This document shows positions 7,915 to 13,993 of a stretch of DNA of 13,993 nt, piece after piece. Each line of letters starts with the position of its first letter. The first letter of the stretch is position 1. The position numbers were made by a program, and so were the translations under genes. A model generated the notes under the pieces. It was not told where the DNA came from. It did no database searches and saw nothing but the letters and a program-made list of their open reading frames with translations. This stretch comes from Sandaracinaceae bacterium (GTDB taxonomy: Bacteria > Myxococcota_A > Polyangia > Polyangiales > Houyiibacteriaceae), in NCBI GenBank assembly GCA_012514415.1, contig JAAZAH010000045.1, positions 1 to 13,993 on the forward strand, read 5' to 3'.

Positions 7915-9174
7915 TCAGAGTCGTTTCACGACGCCGTCTTTGCCGAGGACGAGCGCAGCGTTTCGCCGTTCACCTCGCGCTTCGATGCGGTCGCCGCGCG
8001 CAATTTCATCGAAAACGGCGTTTTCCGAGGAGCGATGGCGATCGAGTTGGCGGAGCGTGATGAGCTCGCCTGTCGTCGCACAGAGCTGCACCTCGAGCTT
8101 TCCCTTGGAGGCGAGGCGATGGCTCACGAGCCTGCCTCTCAGAATCTCCGCGCTTTGCGGTGAGTTCGAACCGAGCGCTTCGGTACTTTGTTCTCCCGCG
8201 GGTCGCTTTCGGAGGAGGAGCCAAGAGAACGTGGGGCGTGAATCACGGAGCCCTGCCTCGGCCGCGAGCATTCGGATCGGTTCAGGGTGCTCGCCCGAGA
8301 GCGAATCATGGCACCAATCGCGCTCGCGCAGAAGGAGGGGGCATGGCATGCGATGCATGCAGGGACCGAGGATCTCGAGCGCGTCGCTTTCGGCGATGAG
8401 ATCCCGAAGCTTCATGAGCCCCCGGCTCTCCTTTCGAAGGGCCGGCTCCACGATAAGGACAAGCCCGCCTTCGACGAGATGCCCCGTGATGGAATCCATG
8501 AAAAGCGCGAGAAGATCCGCCTCATGACCCTTCCGGCCGAATTCGTTGATCGCGAGGCCGATGAGGACAAGATCGAAGCGCTCCGACGGCCGGAGGAGTG
8601 GACCGCCGGCCGGTCCGCGAAGCAAGGCGAGATCTCCTTCTTCGACGCGGACGCTCGTGACCTCCGAGAAGCCTTCGATGGGCTTGCTCAGGAGTTCGCG
8701 ATAGATCTTGAGGGCCGCCGGATCGCGGTCGATGGCCAAGACGTCGATCGGGCGCTCATCGCCGAGAAGGTGAAGGACACGAAGGAGTGAGAGGGTGGTG
8801 GTGCCGAGCCCTGCCCCTAAATCGAGGATGCGGAGCCGATCACGTTGTGGGAGAGCCCCCCTCGCGGCCGCCTCAAAAAGAGGCTTTGCCGCTTTCGGAA
8901 GATCACGCGGTAAAAAAAAGCGGAGCCGCGCGCGGAGTCCGCCCCTCGAGCTCGAGGCCTGCCGAAGATCCGTCCTCTCCCGTGTATAGGCCTCACTCAC
9001 CTTCACGATCTCATTCACGAGGTGTCGGGGGAGCGAGGCGTCGCTCGACTTGGCTCCGGTCGAAGCGGTTAAGCCCTCAGAAACCTCGAGCTCAGCGAGA
9101 CGCTTTAGGAGGGAAGGCGGCGCAAAGAGCGCGGTCTCCTTGAACTCGGATGAAAAATGCGCTTCCTTCGTCAT
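7915..9174 (-). CDS. Rsm22/METTL17-family small-subunit rRNA methyltransferase-like protein
   Basis: This 419-residue protein is an SAM-dependent methyltransferase-fold protein of the Rsm22 family. Mitochondrial relatives (yeast Rsm22, human METTL17) bind assembling small ribosomal subunits and carry an Fe-S cluster. Residues 116-127 (ILDLGAGLGTTT) form the SAM motif I, and AIDRDPAAL is the next strand. The family hallmark follows: GPCMHRMPCPL with Cys272 and Cys278, then RDWCH with Cys288, and KGKLEVQLCATTGEL with Cys365. These are the four cysteines expected to hold a 4Fe-4S cluster. The ATG at 9174 has AGGG about 8 bases upstream. Its TGA abuts the ATG of the ArsA-like ATPase gene, so the two form one transcription unit. 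It diverges from ccmC with a 77-base gap. Whether it methylates RNA or acts as an assembly factor cannot be told from sequence. Confidence 0.85.
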   Translation of the reverse strand: MTKEAHFSSEFKETALFAPPSLLKRLAELEVSEGLTASTGAKSSDASLPRHLVNEIVKVSEAYTRERTDLRQASSSRGGLRARLRFFLPRDLPKAAKPLFEAAARGALPQRDRLRILDLGAGLGTTTLSLLRVLHLLGDERPIDVLAIDRDPAALKIYRELLSKPIEGFSEVTSVRVEEGDLALLRGPAGGPLLRPSERFDLVLIGLAINEFGRKGHEADLLALFMDSITGHLVEGGLVLIVEPALRKESRGLMKLRDLIAESDALEILGPCMHRMPCPLLLRERDWCHDSLSGEHPEPIRMLAAEAGLRDSRPTFSWLLLRKRPAGEQSTEALGSNSPQSAEILRGRLVSHRLASKGKLEVQLCATTGELITLRQLDRHRSSENAVFDEIARGDRIEARGERRNAALVLGKDGVVKRL

Positions 9175-9251
9175 TCATTTCGCCCTATGGATTGGGGTGT
9201 CGCGCCCGCACGGTGTGCACCGCTCGATCCGGATCGAGGTCTCTAAACGCG

Positions 9252-9941
9252 ATGATCTTCTTCTCCGCATGGCTCCTCAGCTCGGCGCTCCTGCTGACGA
9301 GTCTTTATATGGTCTTCTTCGTCGCTCCCGTCGAAGTGCAGATGGGGATCGTGCAGAAGATCTTCTATTTCCATGTGCCGAGCGCCTTCGCGATGTATCT
9401 CGGCTGGGGAGTCACGGCGGCGGCGACCCTGATCTATCTCGCACGGCGGCCCAAATGGGCGGACGCACTCGCTGTGGCGGCGGCCGAGGTCGGGATGCTT
9501 TTTTGCGCGCTCGTGCTCATCACGGGGCCGCTATGGGCGCGGAAGGCATGGGGCGTCTATTGGACTTGGGATCCGCGCCTCACCTCCACCCTCGCGGCGG
9601 GGATGATCTACCTCTCGTATCTGAGCCTCCGCTCTTTTGGTGAAGCCGGTGAGGCCGAAAAGCTCTTTGCTTCCGCCTTGGCGCTCTTCGGCATCCCGAT
9701 CCTCTTCATCGTCCACTATAGCGTCGAGAAATGGCGGGGGGCCCACCCCACCGTCATTCGCGAAGGCGGTGGAGGACTCGCGCCCGAAATGGTCCCGCCC
9801 TTCCTCATCTCCATCGGCGCGCTTGTCGTTCTTGCGATTGTTTTGATTTATACGCGCTACCGATTGGAACGGCGCCGACAAGAAGTGGATGAGCTTTATG
9901 CGCGGGCCCATGAGCTCGAGCTCCTCCAGGACGAACTATGA
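9252..9941 (+). CDS. ccmC: Cytochrome c maturation protein CcmC, haem handling
   Basis: CcmC is an inner-membrane protein that loads haem onto the chaperone CcmE during System I cytochrome c biogenesis. The 229-residue product has six hydrophobic segments. It carries the tryptophan-rich WWD-type motif WGVYWTWDPRLT (100-111) and two candidate haem-ligand histidines, His41 in FYFHVPSA and His155 in IVHYSVEKW, the counterparts of the conserved periplasmic pair in E. coli CcmC. The C-terminal tail is charged and cytoplasmic. I chose ATG 9252, which starts right at the first membrane segment. An earlier ATG at 9150 would add 34 non-family residues and overlap the divergent Rsm22 gene. The Shine-Dalgarno is poor (GAGG about 12 bases away). 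A CcmD-like gene follows after 33 bases. ccmA, ccmB, ccmE, ccmF and ccmH are absent from the window. Confidence 0.93.
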   Translation: MIFFSAWLLSSALLLTSLYMVFFVAPVEVQMGIVQKIFYFHVPSAFAMYLGWGVTAAATLIYLARRPKWADALAVAAAEVGMLFCALVLITGPLWARKAWGVYWTWDPRLTSTLAAGMIYLSYLSLRSFGEAGEAEKLFASALALFGIPILFIVHYSVEKWRGAHPTVIREGGGGLAPEMVPPFLISIGALVVLAIVLIYTRYRLERRRQEVDELYARAHELELLQDEL

Positions 9942-9945
9942 AGGC

Positions 9946-9963
9946 CGACTCATGCGACTCATG
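9946..9963 (+). repeat. Tandem duplication of a 9-mer before the CcmD-like gene
   Basis: CGACTCATG occurs twice back to back between the ccmC stop and the CcmD-like start. Each copy brings an ATG; the second ATG opens only a five-codon frame (MKDES). It is probably a local slippage duplication and may affect initiation at 9975. Confidence 0.6.
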
Positions 9964-9974
9964 AAGGATGAATC

Positions 9975-10304
9975 ATGAAGACCCTCGCACTCCGATCCCT
10001 CAGCGTTTTCTTCGCCGCCATGCTGGCGCTCGCGCCGCTCGCGGCTCTCGCGGAACATCCGGATGAAGAGAGGACTGCGCTTGAAGATCGCTCGACGAGC
10101 TTCCAAGCCGTCACGGGGCCCGTCACCGAAGACGTCCCGGGTGGCACGCTCCTCATCGCGGCCTATCTCGCCATCTGGGCGGCGACCATGCTCTATCTTC
10201 TTCGCCTTGCTCGGCTCGGAAAGCGCATCGACGCCGATCTCAACGCGCTCAAAGAAAGCCTTCCGGCCGAAGACAGCGGCGCTCTGAGAGGGAACGATGT
10301 TTGA
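9975..10304 (+). CDS. ccmD: CcmD-like protein with N-terminal signal peptide
   Basis: CcmD is a small inner-membrane protein that helps release haem-loaded CcmE from CcmC. Residues 57-78 (GGTLLIAAYLAIWAATMLYLLR) form one membrane span followed by a basic, helical tail (RLGKRIDADLNALKESL), the CcmD pattern. Unlike the roughly 60-residue E. coli protein, this one is 109 residues. It begins with a signal-peptide-like segment (1-26, ending ALA) and a short acidic periplasmic stretch containing FQAVTGPVTEDVPGG. From memory, similar longer CcmD-family proteins occur in deltaproteobacteria. The start is supported by GAAGGA six bases before the ATG. It follows ccmC by 33 bases and overlaps the next small gene by 8 bases, so all three are probably one operon. 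The symbol is tentative because the homology is mainly by pattern and position. Confidence 0.75.
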   Translation: MKTLALRSLSVFFAAMLALAPLAALAEHPDEERTALEDRSTSFQAVTGPVTEDVPGGTLLIAAYLAIWAATMLYLLRLARLGKRIDADLNALKESLPAEDSGALRGNDV

Positions 10305-10437
10305 AGAGCTGCCCTCGCTCGCGCATTTTATCTATATCCCGGGAGTCCTCCTAATCGGGACGGCTTTCGGGTTCCGACTTGGCGCGAAGGCTGTAAGAGC
10401 TGAATTAGAGCGCCAGCAGCGCGCGAGAAAGCGCTGA
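10297..10437 (+). CDS. 46-residue single-span membrane protein at the end of the ccm operon
   Basis: This small gene starts with ATG at 10297, overlapping the stop of the CcmD-like gene by 8 bases (ATGTTTGA). It has a purine-rich Shine-Dalgarno (GAGAGGGA) just upstream. The product starts MFEELPSLAHFIYIPGVLL. It has one short hydrophobic span (about residues 11-25) and a very basic C-terminal helix (EKxxRQQRAR-type, ending RARKR). It is predicted to sit in the inner membrane with the tail in the cytoplasm. I do not recognise a named family. Overlap and spacing imply co-translation with ccmC and ccmD, so an accessory role in cytochrome c maturation is a reasonable inference, but nothing in the protein shows function. 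Confidence 0.65.
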   Translation: MFEELPSLAHFIYIPGVLLIGTAFGFRLGAKAVRAELERQQRARKR

Positions 10438-10460
10438 GCTTCACGAAAACTCTGCGGACT

Positions 10461-10478
10461 CATGCCGCATCCGGCATG
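10461..10478. repeat. Perfect 7-bp hairpin between the ccm genes and the acyl-CoA dehydrogenase gene
   Basis: CATGCCG-CATC-CGGCATG forms a perfect 7-bp stem with a 4-base loop, 23 bases after the last small gene. No T-run follows, so it is not a standard intrinsic terminator. It may be a weak or factor-assisted terminator, an operator or an mRNA-stabilising hairpin. Confidence 0.45.
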
Positions 10479-10493
10479 GGCTCCGGCCAAGAC

Positions 10494-10515
10494 GATAAGA
10501 CGACGATAAGACGAC
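10494..10515 (+). repeat. Two perfect tandem copies of GATAAGACGAC
   Basis: The 11-mer occurs twice in a row and is followed by a partial third copy (GAT), just before the Shine-Dalgarno (GGAGAGG, 10519-10525) of the acyl-CoA dehydrogenase gene. Its placement in the leader suggests either a regulator-binding direct repeat or simple slippage. Confidence 0.55.
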
Positions 10516-10536
10516 GATGGAGAGGATTAAAAGACC

Positions 10537-11691
<1,155 letters not shown>

Positions 11692-11735
11692 GTTCGAACC
11701 GAGCCCACAGAAGCTCCTTGAGTGGAGCGCTTCGA

Positions 11736-11773
11736 GACGCCCCCAGCGAGCCATGAGCGCACCCGGGGGCGTC
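11736..11773 (+). terminator. Intrinsic-terminator-like hairpin after the acyl-CoA dehydrogenase gene
   Basis: GACGCCCCC (11736-11744) pairs perfectly with GGGGGCGTC (11765-11773) across a 20-base loop. A short CTTT follows, and a T6 run appears about 16 bases later (near 11790). The stem is strong, but the T-tract is not adjacent, so efficiency is uncertain. It sits 45 bases after the dehydrogenase stop. Confidence 0.55.
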
Positions 11774-11808
11774 CGCCTTTAAGCGCGATTTTTTCGAATC
11801 TTGGACCG

Positions 11809-11826
11809 CGCGATCTATAGATCGCG
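11809..11826. promoter_or_regulatory. Perfect 18-bp palindrome before the kinase-like gene
   Basis: CGCGATCTATAGATCGCG is a perfect inverted repeat ending 5 bases before the ATG at 11832, where a Shine-Dalgarno would normally lie. It may be an operator for a dimeric regulator, or, as RNA, a hairpin that masks initiation. TATAGA in the centre is -10-like but lacks a -35 at proper spacing. Confidence 0.45.
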
Positions 11827-11831
11827 TCGCG

Positions 11832-12767
11832 ATGCGGATCGTCTCTCTCCTGGCCGTCTGTTTCGGGCTCAGCCTTCTCTTCGAGGCGTCGGCGGATGCG
11901 CCGCGAGCGCTCTTCGATCTTCGACGCTTCAACGAAAAACTCGAGCTGAGCGCACGCTCATTCCGACCAGTCGGTACGACGAGCCTCGTGTACCGACTGC
12001 AGCTCGAGGACGGCGAGCGCATCGCCTTTCGGCCGGCCCAGCGCTATCGCCCCGTCGGCCACCTCGCCGAGCTTGCGGCGTATCGCATTGGCGCGGCGCT
12101 TACGCTCGACAACATCCCGCCCGTTGCGCTTCGCCGCGAGCCGCTCCACCGACTCGATCGCCTGATGGATTCGCGCTTCGAAGAGCGGCATCGAAAAGAG
12201 CGCTCACGCCTTAGGCCGCTTCCTAGCGGAGACGTCCTAGGCGCCGCCATCGATTGGGTTCCCGATCTCACTCCATCGCGCCTCGACCGCCCCGAGGTGC
12301 GCGAGCGATGGCTCGCGGCCCTCCGAATCGGCGCTCCGCCCAACAGCGAATTTTCACCGCCGCTTCTCCGCGATCTTTCCAATCTCGTCGTCTACGATTT
12401 CGTGATCGGCAACTGGGATCGGATGAGCGGTGGCAATCTCCAAACCAATGCCGAGGGAACGCGGGTCTATCTGCGCGATCATAACCTCGCCTTCGATACG
12501 CCGACGCCGCGCCGCCATGAGCTCTTGATGCTCGATCGACTTTACACACTCGAGCGTTTCGACCGCGGGGTGATCGAGCGGCTCGCGCGTCTCAACCGAG
12601 AGGCGCTCGCCCGCGTCCTTGAACCCGATTCTGCGGCTCCTGAGACGCCGATTCTGAGCGCCGAGCAGATCGATGGCGTGATGGATCGACGCGCGCGGAT
12701 CTTCATGCACCTCGCGCTCCTCTACGCCGTCCATGGCGAGGCGATCTTCGCGCTTCCCGAGGGTTGA
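11832..12767 (+). CDS. Predicted exported FAM20/PI4K-fold kinase-like protein
   Basis: This 311-residue protein starts with a probable signal peptide (MRIVSLLAVCFGLSLLFEASADA), so it should act in the envelope or outside the cell. The rest resembles the atypical kinase group that includes FAM20C, Four-jointed and bacterial PI3/PI4-kinase-like proteins. A GTTSLVYRLQLEDGERIAFRP segment (48-68) looks like the N-lobe nucleotide strands. AELAAYRIGAAL (79-90) looks like helix C with Glu80, followed by NIPPVALRR. YDFVIGNWDRMSGGN (188-202) matches the catalytic loop, with Asp189 or Asp196 and Asn202, and VYLRDHNLAFD (212-222) matches the metal-binding DxG-like site. Arg67 sits where the ATP-binding Lys is expected, so it could be a pseudokinase or use another residue. 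The ATG has no Shine-Dalgarno and follows a palindrome. The assignment comes from motif pattern alone; no substrate is implied. Confidence 0.6.
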   Translation: MRIVSLLAVCFGLSLLFEASADAPRALFDLRRFNEKLELSARSFRPVGTTSLVYRLQLEDGERIAFRPAQRYRPVGHLAELAAYRIGAALTLDNIPPVALRREPLHRLDRLMDSRFEERHRKERSRLRPLPSGDVLGAAIDWVPDLTPSRLDRPEVRERWLAALRIGAPPNSEFSPPLLRDLSNLVVYDFVIGNWDRMSGGNLQTNAEGTRVYLRDHNLAFDTPTPRRHELLMLDRLYTLERFDRGVIERLARLNREALARVLEPDSAAPETPILSAEQIDGVMDRRARIFMHLALLYAVHGEAIFALPEG

Positions 12768-12769
12768 GC

Positions 12770-12801
12770 GTAGCGGCTCCCGCAGGAGCGAAGGGAGCTA
12801 C
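12770..12801. repeat. REP-like inverted element after the kinase-like gene
   Basis: Three bases after the kinase-like stop, GTAG starts a compact imperfect palindrome (GCTCC-CGCA-GGAGC) and the element closes with GGGAGCTAC. GTAG pairs with CTAC, and CTCCC pairs with GGGAG. A GTAG head plus a hairpin is the look of REP sequences. A run of seven G follows at 12805-12811. The single copy seen here is only suggestive. Confidence 0.35.
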
Positions 12802-12968
12802 AAAGGGGGGGCGACCGCCACCGGACGCGCGTCCGCCCGGCAGCCCGTGCGCGCCCACCGAGTCGCGATGTTTGCGCCCGCTTGGTGCACCCGCTCCTCG
12901 TCGCTCCTCTTATCCGAACGCGTCGATGCATCTTGACAAAACCGTGCCGCTCAGCTCGACTCTTGCCG

Positions 12969-13355
12969 ATGCTCACCCTTCAGGCCATTGAAGAGAAACT
13001 CCGCGCGCGCGGATGGGATCCCGAACCCGCGGAGGCTGAAGGAACGCTCCATGCCACACATCCTACGGCCGAGGGGAGTTTCCCTTTTTATTTTCGGCTG
13101 AGCGAAGATTGGCTGATCCTTTCGATCGTTCCCTTCATGCGCGTCGATGGGCGCCCCTCCCTCGAGCTCTCGCGCTGGCTCCTTCGCGTCAACCGCGATC
13201 GCCATATGGCGAAGTTCGCCTACGATGAAGACGGCGATATCGTGCTTACGGCCGAGCTCCCCACGGCGTCCTTATCGGATGAGGAGCTCGGCCTCGCGCT
13301 CGATGAGCTCCTCACGACGGCCCGAGAGCAGAAAAAAATGCTCCGAGGCGATTGA
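12969..13355 (+). CDS. YbjN-domain protein
   Basis: The 128-residue product resembles the YbjN fold, a small alpha/beta domain similar to type III secretion chaperones. It shows an N-terminal helix (LQAIEEKLRARGW), then strands FPFYFRLSEDWLILSIVPFMRV (38-59). Next comes LSRWLLRVNRDRHMAKFAYDEDGDIVLTAELPT (67-99), where the conserved helix is followed by an Asp-rich turn and a strand. It ends with a final helix (SDEELGLALDELLTTA). YbjN proteins are implicated in stress responses or protein stability in E. coli, but for most homologues no role is established. I chose the ATG at 12969. The frame also opens at a TTG at 12882, but those residues do not look like the domain. No Shine-Dalgarno is visible. 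The gene faces the lipoprotein gene tail to tail with 24 bases between. Confidence 0.75.
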   Translation: MLTLQAIEEKLRARGWDPEPAEAEGTLHATHPTAEGSFPFYFRLSEDWLILSIVPFMRVDGRPSLELSRWLLRVNRDRHMAKFAYDEDGDIVLTAELPTASLSDEELGLALDELLTTAREQKKMLRGD

Positions 13356-13379
13356 AGGGCGTGGAGCCCAAGCGCGGCC

Positions 13380-13805
13380 TTACGGCTGGTACTCCACCTC
13401 AGCTCGGACCTCGATGCCGAGATCGCGATGCCGATACTCGATCATCGTCACATCTTCGGCGGTCTTTCCCGAAGGCAGGTAGAGGTTAATCACGGGGCTG
13501 TCATCATCCATGCCATAGGAGATTTGAACGCGACGATCGTGCTCCTCGGAGAGGTGGTCGTCGCAAGTTTCGATGTCGCGCGCCTCGTAGTGAATCTTCT
13601 CGTCAAAATCGATCTCTCCATCGGCGTGGACGGTAATTGTGCCTCGATCGCGCACAACTTCATTGATGACCACATAGGTTCCGGCGAGCGGTTCGATGAG
13701 CTTCTTGCACTTTGAGGGCGCTTCCGAATCGTCATCGCCGCATCCCGCGGCCAAAACAAGCAGCACCGGCAGCGCCAATCGAACCATCCATCGCATTTTC
13801 ATCAT
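13380..13805 (-). CDS. Small lipoprotein of unknown function
   Basis: The 141-residue precursor has a basic start (MMKMRWMVRL), a hydrophobic segment and the lipobox LAAGC with Cys22 as the lipidated residue. It is followed by Gly-Asp-Asp-Asp, so it is predicted to be an outer-membrane lipoprotein. The mature part is acidic and beta-rich (TYVVINEVVRDRGTITVHADGEI; VEYQP at the end) with two further cysteines, Cys33 and Cys81, that could form a disulfide. I do not recognise the domain. I chose ATG 13805 because it has GAGG about 9-10 bases upstream; an earlier in-frame GTG at 13919 would overlap the upstream gene fragment. The gene is 50 bases downstream of that fragment and may share its transcript. 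It converges on the YbjN gene. Confidence 0.75.
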   Translation of the reverse strand: MMKMRWMVRLALPVLLVLAAGCGDDDSEAPSKCKKLIEPLAGTYVVINEVVRDRGTITVHADGEIDFDEKIHYEARDIETCDDHLSEEHDRRVQISYGMDDDSPVINLYLPSGKTAEDVTMIEYRHRDLGIEVRAEVEYQP

Positions 13806-13855
13806 CAAGATCCTCGCTCTTTGGGCCCTCGACCGCTTCGGCGAAGGAAGCGCTC

Positions 13856-13993
13856 TTATCGCGGCGGTTCGACCTTGTAGCGATCCACCGTCTGCTTCTT
13901 CACCGAGTGGCTCCGGCACGGCTCGACCCGCACCTTAGGAGCCGTTTCACTGCTGGCATGCCCGAGGTGAAGTCCGCTTCGCCCCTTCGTCCA
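13856..13993 (-). CDS. C-terminal end of a gene entering from the right edge
   Basis: A leftward frame is open for 45 codons from the right edge to TAA at 13856-13858. The third codon positions are mostly G or C, as in the neighbouring genes. The last residues read VKKQTVDRYKVEPPR, with one Cys before them. No domain is visible in so short a tail. The lipoprotein gene follows 50 bases downstream on the same strand. This frame is also why the longer GTG start of the lipoprotein gene is unlikely. Confidence 0.5.
   Translation of the reverse strand, partial: WTKGRSGLHLGHASSETAPKVRVEPCRSHSVKKQTVDRYKVEPPR

Noticed and set aside
9150..9251. Upstream ATG extension of ccmC
   Set aside because: The 34 extra residues do not look like CcmC, and the start would overlap the divergent Rsm22-like gene.
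12933..12938. TTGACA, a perfect -35 box upstream of the YbjN gene
   Set aside because: No acceptable -10 hexamer lies 16-18 bases downstream, and a single hexamer is expected by chance at this scale.
13806..13919. Upstream GTG extension of the lipoprotein gene
   Set aside because: It would place 38 charged residues before the signal peptide and overlap the end of the gene coming from the right edge.

Overview
The window reads as chromosomal DNA from a high-GC Gram-negative bacterium. Evidence for the Gram-negative envelope is a signal-peptide-bearing porin O/P-type outer-membrane protein, a lipobox lipoprotein, CcmC/CcmD cytochrome c maturation proteins and a predicted exported kinase-fold protein. 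The signal-peptide-bearing CcmD, the ArsA-like ATPase and the YbjN protein together suggest a Myxococcota or other deltaproteobacterial lineage; that is inference, because no rRNA or other phylogenetic marker is present. Genes are packed tightly. Only one stretch (6549-6879) exceeds 300 bases without a gene. I see no insertion sequence, prophage, CRISPR array, tRNA or rRNA.

Layout. 1-909 (+): the end of an unrecognised gene, probably entering from the left edge. 1010-1998 (+): a possible 32-residue small ORF that overlaps, through ATGA, a DHH-superfamily phosphoesterase whose motifs look circularly permuted. 2002-3477 (-): an amidase-signature enzyme closest to FAAH2-type fatty acid amide hydrolases. 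3534-5030 (+): GcvPB, subunit 2 of the split glycine decarboxylase, diverging from the amidase. 5037-6548 (-): a porin O/P-type barrel with a long acidic N-terminal linker. 6880-9174 (-): an operon of an Rsm22/METTL17-type methyltransferase with a four-Cys Fe-S signature, followed with no gap by an ArsA-like ATPase. 9252-10437 (+): ccmC, a CcmD-like gene and a 46-residue single-span membrane protein, probably one operon. 10537-11691 (+): an acyl-CoA dehydrogenase, followed by a terminator-like hairpin. 11832-12767 (+): an exported protein with FAM20/PI4K-type kinase motifs, preceded by a perfect 18-bp palindrome. 12969-13355 (+): a YbjN-domain protein. 13380-13805 (-): a small lipoprotein. 13856-13993 (-): the tail of a gene entering from the right edge.

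How the genes fit together. GcvPB, the acyl-CoA dehydrogenase and the amidase indicate catabolism of glycine, fatty acyl-CoA and amides, but they are not in one operon. The Rsm22-like protein points to ribosomal small-subunit assembly. CcmC and CcmD handle haem for c-type cytochromes. The rest are envelope proteins. The strongest candidates for something undescribed are the permuted DHH protein (1105-1998), the exported kinase-like protein with Arg where the catalytic Lys is expected (11832-12767), and the two small overlapping ORFs (1010-1108 and 10297-10437).
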